Positions 27,170 through 35,343 of a DNA stretch of 64,000 nucleotides are shown piece by piece; positions within the stretch are counted from its first letter, which is position 1; every line of letters starts with the position of its first letter. Source of the DNA: Rickettsiales bacterium (lineage in GTDB: Bacteria; Pseudomonadota; Alphaproteobacteria; Rickettsiales; JAJNBL01); assembly GCA_021156175.1 (NCBI GenBank), contig JAJNBL010000006.1:52667-116666 (forward strand), written 5' to 3'. Position numbers and translations under genes: made by a program. The notes beneath the pieces are model-generated. The model saw nothing but the letters and a program-made list of their open reading frames with translations, searched no databases and was not told the origin of the DNA.

Positions 27170-28894
27170 CTATTTCTCGCGGTTCACGCTGCGATTAATC
27201 AGCCATTGCTGCGTAATAGACAGCGTGTTGTTCCATACCCAGTAGAGCACCAGCCCCGAAGGGAAATGCGCAAACATGAATACGAATATCCAAGGTAGCA
27301 TTTTGGTCACCTGTGCCTGGACAGGATCGGCAGGAGGAGGATTCAACCGTTGCTGGATACCCATCGTCAATCCCATCAGGATCGGCAATATTCCGACCAT
27401 CAGGAAGGAGGGAGGCGTCCAAGGGATGAGGCCAAAGAGGTTGAAAAGTGTCGTAGGATCCTGCACGGAAAGGTCCTTAATCCACCCAAAGAACGGGGCG
27501 TGGCGCATCTCAATCGTGATATAAAGTACCTTATAAAGCGAGAAGAACACTGGGATTTGGATAAGAAGCGGCAAACAACCTGAAAGTGGATTGACTTTTT
27601 CCTTCTTATAAAGCCCCATCATCTCCTGGTTTTGCTTTAATTTATCGTCTTTAAAACGTTCCCGGAGTTCGGCGACTTGCGGCGCCAATTTCTTCATCTT
27701 CGCAAATGAACGATAGGATTTATTCGCAAGCGGGAACATAATGAGCTTCACACAGATGGTGAGCAGAAGGATCGAGAGTCCGAAATTCGGTATAATCCCA
27801 TGAATCCATTTTAACGCATGGAACATCGGTTTGGTCAGGAAGTAAAGCCATCCGAAATCAAGCGCCCGGTCAAAGAGAGGCGCATTTAAACTTTGCGCAT
27901 AGTGTTCAAGGAGAGCAACTTGTTTTGCACCTGCAAAGAAGCGGGTAGTTACTTCTGCATTGCCACCGGCCGCAATTTCTCTTGGCTGGCCGAGATAATC
28001 CGCCTGGAAGCGATCCTGGCCTTTGACTACTGAGTAGCTGAATCTTCCTTCAAACTTCTCCTCCGGCATCGGGATAAAGGCGGTAAGCCAGTATTTATCG
28101 GTAACCCCAATCCAACCTTCACTGTCCTTAAACTGCTTAATCTTTTCCTTATGGACATCCTTATACGTAATCTCCGTCAGGGTTTTATCAAATACCCCTA
28201 TCGGCCCTTCGTGCAGAATCATATTAGTAGAAAGATTCATATCGCGGGTACGGTTGAGCAGACCATAAGGAATCAGTGAAACTGCTGCGCCTGTGGTATT
28301 TTCGACCCGTTGTGTCACGGTGAAAAGGTAATCCTTATCCACCGCAATCTCTAAAATAAAGCGCTGCCCTTTTCCGTTATCCCAGGATAATGTCACGGGA
28401 GAATCCGGCGTCAGTTCTTTGTCCTTCGACTCCCATACGGAAGAGGCATTCGGAACCACAATACCTTCGGAAACCGGGATCCAGCCAAATTCCGCAAAAT
28501 AGACATCCTTCGCACCCGATGGCGAAAGGAGGACCACTTCCGGGCTATCCTTCTCCAAATGCTCGCGATAACTCGCTAATGTTAAATCATCCAGCCGTGC
28601 GCCTTTCAAGGTGAGGGAGCCATGAAGTGATGGTGTGGTGATAGAGATACGTTCTTGCTGGGTTTGGGTCAAAATTTCGTCACGATCAACGAGTTTTGCG
28701 GCTTCGTTTTGCGCGACGAGCTCTTTAATGGAAGCATCCGGAACGGTCACATCGTTTTTCTTCTGCTCAACTTGCATCGCTTCTTGACGTGCGAGTTCCG
28801 CCTGCCGCCCTGGTGCCACGAAGAAATAATCCCATGCGGTCAATATACCAAGCGATATGGCAAAAACGAGAAAAAGACTTTTAATATCCTGCAT
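27170..28894 (-). CDS. yidC: Membrane protein insertase YidC
   Basis: 574 residues. The first membrane helix is at about 5-23, followed by a large periplasmic domain (about 45-360). The conserved insertase core has helices near 360-560, with FPLANKSYRSFAKMKKLAPQ, NPLSGCLPLLIQIPVFFSLYKVL (partial) and the C-terminal FPSGLVLYWVWNN block. A basic tail ends the protein. It inserts and folds inner-membrane proteins with or without Sec. It is encoded in the classic order after rpmH, rnpA and yidD. Length is normal for Gram-negative YidC. Confidence 0.97.
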   Translation of the reverse strand: MQDIKSLFLVFAISLGILTAWDYFFVAPGRQAELARQEAMQVEQKKNDVTVPDASIKELVAQNEAAKLVDRDEILTQTQQERISITTPSLHGSLTLKGARLDDLTLASYREHLEKDSPEVVLLSPSGAKDVYFAEFGWIPVSEGIVVPNASSVWESKDKELTPDSPVTLSWDNGKGQRFILEIAVDKDYLFTVTQRVENTTGAAVSLIPYGLLNRTRDMNLSTNMILHEGPIGVFDKTLTEITYKDVHKEKIKQFKDSEGWIGVTDKYWLTAFIPMPEEKFEGRFSYSVVKGQDRFQADYLGQPREIAAGGNAEVTTRFFAGAKQVALLEHYAQSLNAPLFDRALDFGWLYFLTKPMFHALKWIHGIIPNFGLSILLLTICVKLIMFPLANKSYRSFAKMKKLAPQVAELRERFKDDKLKQNQEMMGLYKKEKVNPLSGCLPLLIQIPVFFSLYKVLYITIEMRHAPFFGWIKDLSVQDPTTLFNLFGLIPWTPPSFLMVGILPILMGLTMGIQQRLNPPPADPVQAQVTKMLPWIFVFMFAHFPSGLVLYWVWNNTLSITQQWLINRSVNREK

Positions 28895-28903
28895 AGCTAG
28901 CCC

Positions 28904-29176
28904 TTACTTTAATATCTCATGTGTAGTCGAGGTCGTTACTTCTTTAGAAATTCGTGGAGGAACCGGATCAAATCCACTTTTCCCCCAAGGATGGCAACGG
29001 GAAATGCGACATACCGTCAACCACAGTCCATACACAGGCCCATGAAGCTTAAGCGCTTCGCGCCCGTATGCGGAGCAGGTGGGACTAAAACGGCAACACG
29101 GAGGCAATACTGACGAAAACAGTATCTGATACCACCGTATGGCTTCTGCAAGCATCCTAGCGATAATCTGCATCAT
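28904..29176 (-). CDS. yidD: Membrane insertion efficiency factor YidD
   Basis: 90 residues. The DUF37 signature is visible: an amphipathic N-terminal helix, WYQ...[45 protein letters not shown] and the GFDPVP end (shown in pieces). The conserved cysteines in [10 protein letters not shown] are present. It attaches to the inner face of the membrane and helps YidC-dependent insertion. Its start overlaps the rnpA stop in an ATGA, so translation is coupled. Length is normal. Confidence 0.95.
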   Translation of the reverse strand: MMQIIARMLAEAIRWYQILFSSVLPPCCRFSPTCSAYGREALKLHGPVYGLWLTVCRISRCHPWGKSGFDPVPPRISKEVTTSTTHEILK

Positions 29177-29592
29177 CCCTTCCCCTCACCGGACTCTTTC
29201 TTGCTCAAGGCCAATTCCACTGCATGAAGGCAATAGCGCAAATCCCGCTCCATGTCCAGAAATGGACGATCCAATGCTGATTTTCTTCCAACCAGCACAT
29301 AATCATGCCCGGCACGTGCAAGACTTGGGAACACTTTTTCTACCAATACGCGATACCGGCGCTTAATCCGGTTACGCACCACCGCATTTCCCACTTTACC
29401 ACTCACGGTAAAGCCTACGCGCACAGGAACACGTTGATCGGGAGCGCGGACATCCTCAGGGAATACCGTTGCTGGATCATATTTAGCTGCTTGAAGGATA
29501 ACGCTTTTGGAAAAAACATGCTCGCCGCGCTTGGTCAGGCGAACAAAGTCGTCACGTTTTTTAATCCGAAGAATAGGAGATATTTTGCGCAA
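29173..29592 (-). CDS. rnpA: Ribonuclease P protein component
   Basis: I place the start at TTG 29590-29592, which has GGAGG at ideal distance and gives 139 residues beginning just before [13 protein letters not shown], the usual RnpA start. The frame stays open 25 codons further to a TTG at 29667, but that extension is hydrophobic and lacks a ribosome site. The RNR signature is [14 protein letters not shown], followed by [14 protein letters not shown]. It is the basic protein subunit of RNase P, which matures tRNA 5' ends. A TTG start on a low-abundance protein placed after rpmH would tune down its translation. The 77-base gap to rpmH is long for this pair. Confidence 0.93.
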   Translation of the reverse strand: MRKISPILRIKKRDDFVRLTKRGEHVFSKSVILQAAKYDPATVFPEDVRAPDQRVPVRVGFTVSGKVGNAVVRNRIKRRYRVLVEKVFPSLARAGHDYVLVGRKSALDRPFLDMERDLRYCLHAVELALSKKESGEGKG

Positions 29593-29669
29593 GGGAGCCT
29601 CCGAAATCGAGGTCAAAAGGCAAAGCCAAAAGACAAAAGCTCCCCCTAGAATACTATAGGGAAGCAACG

Positions 29670-29804
29670 CTATGCGGAAAGGCGCTTACGGCCTTTTGAA
29701 CGACGAGCGTTTAATACTCTACGGCCACCCACTGTTGCCATTCTGGAACGGAAACCATGGCGACGCTTACGGACGAGGGTGCTAGGTTGGTAAGTACGTT
29801 TCAT
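29670..29804 (-). CDS. rpmH: Ribosomal protein bL34
   Basis: 44 codons plus stop, read from ATG 29802-29804. The product starts [19 protein letters not shown], has [20 protein letters not shown] in the second half and ends RLSA, a textbook L34. It is a highly basic protein of the large ribosomal subunit. It is the first gene of the operon and follows a strong promoter at 29905-29933. The gene is short enough to be missed by ORF finders with a 60-codon limit. Confidence 0.97.
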   Translation of the reverse strand: MKRTYQPSTLVRKRRHGFRSRMATVGGRRVLNARRSKGRKRLSA

Positions 29805-29904
29805 CGTCGTGTCCTCTACAAATCTATATTCTTTTATACATTCAGCGGGTTATGTACCCGGGGCATCTGGCATTCTTGCTGCAGATTCACCCAAAAGAGG
29901 GGGG

Positions 29905-29933
29905 ACTATAGGTCATTTTTATTGCTTCGTCAA
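29905..29933 (-). promoter_or_regulatory. Sigma-70-type promoter for the rpmH operon
   Basis: TTGACG (29928-29933) and TATAGT (29905-29910) on the minus strand with exactly 17 nt between them. The 5' leader to rpmH would be about 95 bases. Confidence 0.75.
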
Positions 29934-29957
29934 CAGGGAGTTATAGGAAATGTGGAA

Positions 29958-30518
29958 TTATGCGAAGTATTCACTCTCACAGAGCAAACTATAGGCCTGG
30001 CTTAAGCGTTTGAACTGCTCTTCAGCTTCTTTACTGCTACCATTTGCATCCGGATGATACCGTTTTACCAGTACCTTATACTGCTTTTTGATCTCCTCAA
30101 GCGATACCGGGAATATAAGCTCAAAAAACTCCAAAGCTTCTCGAACCGGAAGAGGCAATGGATTGGAAGTTGCTTTAGGAGCAGCAGCTTGCACCCCAGG
30201 GATGCCAAACATATCAAACACCGCATCCAAAATTTTATCTGCCTGCGTCGCCGCGCGCACCCCCATTGTCCAGGTGGGGCGATGGCCATGCTCCGCATCC
30301 CTGCCAAAGGTAGCAGCCTCTTCTAAAGGCATGCCTTCAAAGTAATTCCAACTGCGATTATATTCGCGGATATGCTCCAAGCAGAACCACTGGTAATCCC
30401 GAAGGTAATTACGGGAACGGGGAGCCGGATATTCTCCGCACGAAACACATCCCTCCCAGGCACATGCATGGGGAGAGGTTAAGGGTTCCGCGGCTGAGTT
30501 GTACACACGTTTACGCAT
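29958..30518 (-). CDS. DnaJ-domain protein
   Basis: 186 residues. The J domain is at the C-terminus (about 130-186), with the HPD motif at 155-157 (KRYHPDANG). The N-terminal part has Cys19, Cys24 and Cys27 in CAWEGCVSCGEYPAP and Cys46 in WFCLEH, a possible zinc site. The central segment reads RSWNYFEGMPLEEA, a pattern typical of alphaproteobacterial small DnaJ-like proteins encoded near rpmH or cobS. It should stimulate DnaK ATPase and recruit a substrate; the target is unknown. It reads in the same direction as rpmH but is separated by the rpmH promoter. Confidence 0.88.
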   Translation of the reverse strand: MRKRVYNSAAEPLTSPHACAWEGCVSCGEYPAPRSRNYLRDYQWFCLEHIREYNRSWNYFEGMPLEEAATFGRDAEHGHRPTWTMGVRAATQADKILDAVFDMFGIPGVQAAAPKATSNPLPLPVREALEFFELIFPVSLEEIKKQYKVLVKRYHPDANGSSKEAEEQFKRLSQAYSLLCESEYFA

Positions 30519-30614
30519 CCCCTTATTATGCCTATTTTTAGTTAACAGTACAACAACCCTTGCAAGATCCTATGTTTTACCGCATGATATCGCACGAAAC
30601 TTCGGAGAATGACG

Positions 30615-31304
30615 ATGCAATACCGCGTAGAATCCTATAATCAGCAGCTCACTCGGATCCCGGCAGCGATATGCGAGATGGGACGGCTTGTGGAAGATCT
30701 CATTAAACTGGCAAACCAGGCTATCCGGGACCCTTCCGTGGACTTTTTCTGCGAAGCTAAAAAAACCGATGAACAGGTCAATCTCCTGGATCGCGAAATC
30801 GAAAAGCTGGCAACCTCCGTACTTACCTTCCAAAAACCGATGGCGCGTGACTTGCGGGTGGTAACTTCCGCTCTTAAAATGTGCAGCTATCTAGAGAGTA
30901 TGGGAGATTTGGCAAAAAACGTCGCGAAACGCGCGGCTCAACCCGATATTCGCCTTTCTGAAAAAGCGCTGGAAGAATTCGCCGAAGTGGCGGATACTAT
31001 TGTTGAGATGGTCGAAGAAGTCTTAACTGCTTTTGAGCGCCAAGATGCGACTAAAGCGGAGAATGTTTGGAAACAGGATGATAAGGTTGACGCGCTCTAT
31101 CATGACCTCTATTCCCGTTTGCAACAAGGGATGCAGGAAGACCCTGCCCATATCCCTGCTTATGTTAATATTCTGCTTGCCGCGAAAGGATTTGAGCGTA
31201 TTGGCGATTATGTGACACGGCTTGCGACCAATGTTTATTACATCACCACCGGCGAACGCTTTAACAAAGAAGCATTTGATTCCGAAAAAATTATAAGTGC
31301 GTAA
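30615..31304 (+). CDS. phoU: Phosphate-signalling protein PhoU
   Basis: 229 residues from ATG 30615, which has GGAG at 7 bases; another ATG two codons earlier is too close to it. Two PhoU repeats of three helices each are visible, with the typical EAKKTDEQVNLLDREIE and QDDKVDALYHDLYS stretches and ERIGDYVTRLATNVYY near the end. PhoU links the Pst phosphate transporter to the PhoR/PhoB two-component system and to phosphate homeostasis. Here it is not preceded by pst genes; it begins a group followed by gpmI. Orphan phoU genes occur, so the function may be broader. Confidence 0.92.
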   Translation: MQYRVESYNQQLTRIPAAICEMGRLVEDLIKLANQAIRDPSVDFFCEAKKTDEQVNLLDREIEKLATSVLTFQKPMARDLRVVTSALKMCSYLESMGDLAKNVAKRAAQPDIRLSEKALEEFAEVADTIVEMVEEVLTAFERQDATKAENVWKQDDKVDALYHDLYSRLQQGMQEDPAHIPAYVNILLAAKGFERIGDYVTRLATNVYYITTGERFNKEAFDSEKIISA

Positions 31305-31322
31305 ATCTTAGAGTTTCTGCCT

Positions 31323-32894
31323 ATGTCCTCTTATATACCCAAACCTGTTATGCTTGCTATCCTCGATGGATGGGGCGAAGGTGCGCCCTCACCAGATAAC
31401 GCGATTGCGCTTGCTAGAACGCCTGTGTGGGATCGCTTGAAAGCCACCTGCCCACAATCACATCTAAAAACCGCAGGCCTTGATGTCGGCTTGCCGGAAG
31501 GGCAAATGGGCAATTCGGAAGTGGGGCATATGAATATTGGCAGCGGTCGGATCGTAATGCAGGATTTACCAAAAATTGATTTGGCAATTGAAGATGGGTC
31601 GCTTGCCCAGAATGCTACGCTCCAAAATCTGATCAAAAAACTTAAAGCAAGTGGCGGCGTCTGCCATCTATGCGGATTACTTTCTCCTGGCGGCGTACAT
31701 GCGCATCAGGCACATATGTTGGCACTCGTAAAAATTCTTGTGGATGCTGGGATCGAAGTACGCATTCATGCCTTCTTAGACGGTAGAGATACTCCCCCCG
31801 GAAGCGCAAAACCCTACGTCACCGCATTTGAAGCGGATTTGGCCGAATCGAATATTTCCGGTGTGGCCTCGATTGCGACTGTGTCTGGGCGTTATTACGC
31901 CATGGACCGTGACAACCGTTGGGACCGGGTACAACTGGCCTATGATGTGATCATGTCTGGAGCAGGCAAGCGCTTTACGACAGCACTCGATGCAATTGAT
32001 ACAAGCTATGCCAGCGGGAAGCAGGATGAGTTCGTAGTGCCTGCGGTTATTGGTGATTATGACGGTGTAAAAGACGGCGATGGATTGCTTGTTGCGAATT
32101 TCCGCGCGGACCGTATCCGTCAAATTTGCTTCGCCTTCCTTGACCCCAATTTCTCTGGCTTCCCCCGCACTTCTACTGTTAAGTGGGCAGCAACGGCCGC
32201 GATGGTAGAATATTCCACCAAACTCACCCCCTGGCTTCCACCATTATTCCTGCCGGAAACCTTAACTGAACTTTTTGGTGAAGTGATCTCCAACGCAGGA
32301 AAGACTCAATTGCGCGCGTCTGAAACCGAAAAATATGCGCATGTGACTTTCTTTTTCAATGGTGGGCGGGAAGAAAATTATCCAGGCGAAGACCGCATTC
32401 TTGTGCGCTCCCCGGATGTTGCGACCTATGACCTTAAACCTGAAATGTCCGCGCCGGAGCTCACTGATCGGCTTGTGGAAGCGATACGCTCTAAAAAATA
32501 TGACGTGATCGTTGTGAACTATGCCAATACGGACATGGTTGGACATACGGGCTCGCTAGAGGCTGCAATGAAAGCCGTTGAAGCCGTTGATACGTCCCTA
32601 GGGCGGCTAGAAGAAGCATTACGTGATGCGGGCGGTGCAATGTTTATCACGGCCGATCACGGGAATGCAGAAATGATGACAGATCCTGAAACCGGTGAGC
32701 CGCATACCGCACATACGATGAATCCTGTTCCGTTTGTGTATGTGGGCGAGAACCGTGATAGTATCTCTCTGAAAAATGGACGATTATGTGATATCGCCCC
32801 TACCCTTCTGGAAGTTATTGGACTTCCTATACCCGCAGTGATGAAGGGGCATTCCCTTATCGTATCTCAGGCTGGCCAAAAGAAGGTTGGATAA
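31323..32894 (+). CDS. gpmI: 2,3-bisphosphoglycerate-independent phosphoglycerate mutase
   Basis: 523 residues. Alkaline-phosphatase fold with the metal ligand Asp15 (ILDGWG), the catalytic Ser65 in MGNSEVGHMNIGSGR, HAFLDGRDTPP, the substrate-binding FRADRIRQI and the C-terminal metal cluster NYANTDMVGHTG plus ITADHGNAE. It interconverts 3- and 2-phosphoglycerate using manganese. Length is normal. The 3' end overlaps the upstream part of the lepB frame, but lepB translation likely starts 41 bases after the stop. phoU is 18 bases upstream, so the two are probably co-transcribed. Confidence 0.97.
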   Translation: MSSYIPKPVMLAILDGWGEGAPSPDNAIALARTPVWDRLKATCPQSHLKTAGLDVGLPEGQMGNSEVGHMNIGSGRIVMQDLPKIDLAIEDGSLAQNATLQNLIKKLKASGGVCHLCGLLSPGGVHAHQAHMLALVKILVDAGIEVRIHAFLDGRDTPPGSAKPYVTAFEADLAESNISGVASIATVSGRYYAMDRDNRWDRVQLAYDVIMSGAGKRFTTALDAIDTSYASGKQDEFVVPAVIGDYDGVKDGDGLLVANFRADRIRQICFAFLDPNFSGFPRTSTVKWAATAAMVEYSTKLTPWLPPLFLPETLTELFGEVISNAGKTQLRASETEKYAHVTFFFNGGREENYPGEDRILVRSPDVATYDLKPEMSAPELTDRLVEAIRSKKYDVIVVNYANTDMVGHTGSLEAAMKAVEAVDTSLGRLEEALRDAGGAMFITADHGNAEMMTDPETGEPHTAHTMNPVPFVYVGENRDSISLKNGRLCDIAPTLLEVIGLPIPAVMKGHSLIVSQAGQKKVG

Positions 32895-32934
32895 GTATGT
32901 ATTCTGGGGTATGCTGAAGATGAAGGAAAATAAC

Positions 32935-33714
32935 ATGAAACACGCCCCCGCGACTCCCTTACAGAATCCACCTATAGATACGCCCAGCAAAAAGCAAGAA
33001 TGGTGGGAACTGGCCAAATCGCTTGGAATTGCCGTGATTATTGCGATTGTATTCCGCACCTTCGTGTTTGAACCGTTCCATATCCCCTCCAGCTCAATGA
33101 AGCCTACGCTTGAGATTGGGGATTATATCTTTGTCTCGAAATATTCCTATGGCTATAGCCGCTATTCCTTTCCTTTTGGCCTTAATGTTGTTGAAGGACG
33201 CGCATGGAAGAGCACTCCGGTGCGCGGCGATGTGGTGGTATTCAAACTCCCAAGCGACCCAAGCGTAAATTTCATTAAACGCTTGATTGGTATGCCCGGA
33301 GATCATATCCAGGTAAAAAGCGGCGTACTCTATATCAACGGAACCCCGGTGCGCCGGGAATTCATGGGGATGTATCCCGACCCTGATAATGCGATGGTCA
33401 ATATCCCGTTGTACCGTGAAACACTCCCTTCTGGCATTACCTACCCTGTGCTTGACCAAGATCCCAACGGCAGCGTGGATAATACCGATGTCTATATCGT
33501 GCCTGAAGGCCATTATTTCATGATGGGTGATAACCGCGATAATTCGACCGATAGCCGCTTCCTGGAAAAAGTGGGATTCGTGCCTGAGCAGAATTTGGTG
33601 GGTCGCGCGTTGGTGGTTCTCATGCCGCAAGATAAACCTTTCTGGTATGTGCCCGGCTGGTTCCATCCTATTGGCAACGACCGCTCGTTAGAGGCTGTTG
33701 TCCAGCATGAATAA
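32935..33714 (+). CDS. lepB: Signal peptidase I
   Basis: 259 residues from ATG 32935, preceded by AAGGA; earlier in-frame starts have no such site. One membrane helix is near residue 28-48. The nucleophile is Ser54 (PSSSMKPTL), the general base is Lys115 (FIKRLIGMPGD), and box E is MGDNRDNSTDSR. The catalytic domain faces the periplasm and removes signal peptides from exported proteins, for example the porin and TolC in this window. The 3' end overlaps rnc by 8 bases. This lepB-rnc-era order is standard in proteobacteria. Confidence 0.96.
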   Translation: MKHAPATPLQNPPIDTPSKKQEWWELAKSLGIAVIIAIVFRTFVFEPFHIPSSSMKPTLEIGDYIFVSKYSYGYSRYSFPFGLNVVEGRAWKSTPVRGDVVVFKLPSDPSVNFIKRLIGMPGDHIQVKSGVLYINGTPVRREFMGMYPDPDNAMVNIPLYRETLPSGITYPVLDQDPNGSVDNTDVYIVPEGHYFMMGDNRDNSTDSRFLEKVGFVPEQNLVGRALVVLMPQDKPFWYVPGWFHPIGNDRSLEAVVQHE

Positions 33715-34408
33715 AAGCGTAGACGATAGCTTATTTTCGCTATTAGGCCATAGATTCCATAACCTTCTGCTTTTGAAAGAAGCACTCGTTCATCCGAGCG
33801 TCACTCAAGGGACTTCACGCTCTTCGACCGCATTGGGGAGCTATGAGCGCTTCGAGTTCTTAGGCGATGCTGTACTAGGACTGTTAATGGCGGAATTCTT
33901 GCTTGAGCATTTCCCAGAAGAAAACGAAGGAGCGCTTGCGAAACGTCATGCGGCACTTGTCTGCGGAGAGATGCTCGCTTCCATCGCGCGTGAGATCGGC
34001 ATTGCTGATTATATCGTCATGGCGGCAGGCGAAGAAGCAACTGGCGGACGCGGGAATGCAACGAATTTAGAAAATGTGCTAGAAGCCTTGATTGGCGCGC
34101 TTTATCTTGATGGTGGTTTAGAAGCGGCGAAACGCTTTGTGTTCCGTTATTGGAATGCGCGTGCGATCGAAATGAAAGAACCGCCGAAGGATCCAAAAAC
34201 TGCCCTGCAAGAATGGGCACAAGGACGCGGAAAGCCCCTTCCTATCTATACGACGCGCGATACACAAGGCCCTTCGCATGCACCATTATTTACCATCGAA
34301 GTTGCGGTAGAAGGCTTCGCACCGATCAGCGCGCAAGGTACTTCTAAACGTTTAGCCGAACGTGAAGCCGCATTACGCTTACTTGCTTTAGTAAACCAGG
34401 AATCTTAA
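33707..34408 (+). CDS. rnc: Ribonuclease III
   Basis: 233 residues from ATG 33707, which lies inside the last codons of lepB. The signature YERFEFLGDAVLGLLMAE (in part) and the acidic residue pair ENVLEALIGALYLDGG mark the catalytic domain. The double-stranded RNA-binding domain is at about 160-230, with KTALQEWAQ and the AEREAALRLLALV helix. It cleaves double-stranded RNA in rRNA processing and antisense regulation. It is translationally coupled to lepB and 4 bases before era. Confidence 0.96.
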   Translation: MNKSVDDSLFSLLGHRFHNLLLLKEALVHPSVTQGTSRSSTALGSYERFEFLGDAVLGLLMAEFLLEHFPEENEGALAKRHAALVCGEMLASIAREIGIADYIVMAAGEEATGGRGNATNLENVLEALIGALYLDGGLEAAKRFVFRYWNARAIEMKEPPKDPKTALQEWAQGRGKPLPIYTTRDTQGPSHAPLFTIEVAVEGFAPISAQGTSKRLAEREAALRLLALVNQES

Positions 34409-34412
34409 ATCC

Positions 34413-35339
34413 ATGACAGAACAAACCCCTCCTTCCATACCTCAAGACAAACAGCGCTGTACCTTCGTCGCGCTGGTAGGAGCCCCGAATGCCGGGAAAT
34501 CAACCCTTCTTAACCAACTGGTTGGAAGTAAAATTTCTATCGTAAGCCCCAAAGTACAAACCACCCGCACGCTCATCAAAGGCATTGCGATGGAAGGGGA
34601 TGCCCAAATCGTTTTTGTCGACACGCCTGGGATTTTCACCCCACGCAATGACCGACGCTTAGAGCGTGCGATTGTTCATGCGGCGTGGACGGGTATGGGA
34701 GAAGCAGACACGATTATTGTGTTGATCGATGCCAAACGGAAGATCGATGATAACACACAGCTCATTATTAAATCGCTCCGGGAACGCAAACAAAAAGCGT
34801 GGCTTGTGTTAAATAAAATTGATCTGGTGGAGAAATCTACGCTCCTTGCGCTTGCGCAGGAGCTTAATGATACCGGCGTGTTTGATGAAATTTTCATGGT
34901 CTCTGCCATGAAAGGCGATGGGGTCGCGGATTTACGCAAAAGCCTTGCGGCAAAAGCACCTCTCGGGCCCTGGATGTACGATGAAGACCAGGTATCGACC
35001 GCTCCGCTTCGCTTCCTGGCTGCGGAAGTCACCCGCGAAAAGTTATTTTTTGCACTGGACCAAGAACTTCCCTATGCGCTATCGGTGGAAACCGAGCAGT
35101 GGGAAGAACGCAATGAGAGCGTTAAAATTCACCAGGTGATTTATGTTGAACGAGAAGCACATAAACGCATCTTGATCGGCAAAAATGGCGAAGGCATCAA
35201 ACGGATTGGTGAGCAATCCCGCAAGGAATTGAGCTATATGCTGGAAAAAACCGTTCACTTGTTTTTATTCGTGAAAGTCCGCCCAAATTGGCTGGAAAGT
35301 CCGGAGATGTACCAGAATATGGGGCTAGATTTCGTGTAG
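34413..35339 (+). CDS. era: GTPase Era
   Basis: 308 residues. G1 is GAPNAGKS at 23-30. The Era-specific switch STLLNQLVGSKISIVSPK, VQTTRTLIKG, DTPGIF (G3) and NKIDL (G4) are present. The C-terminal KH domain has the GKNGEGIKRIG loop and KVRPNW at the end. It binds the 3' end of 16S rRNA during small-subunit assembly and associates with the membrane. It ends 4 bases before the convergent stop of the TPR gene, with no terminator in between. Confidence 0.97.
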   Translation: MTEQTPPSIPQDKQRCTFVALVGAPNAGKSTLLNQLVGSKISIVSPKVQTTRTLIKGIAMEGDAQIVFVDTPGIFTPRNDRRLERAIVHAAWTGMGEADTIIVLIDAKRKIDDNTQLIIKSLRERKQKAWLVLNKIDLVEKSTLLALAQELNDTGVFDEIFMVSAMKGDGVADLRKSLAAKAPLGPWMYDEDQVSTAPLRFLAAEVTREKLFFALDQELPYALSVETEQWEERNESVKIHQVIYVEREAHKRILIGKNGEGIKRIGEQSRKELSYMLEKTVHLFLFVKVRPNWLESPEMYQNMGLDFV

Positions 35340-35343
35340 TATC

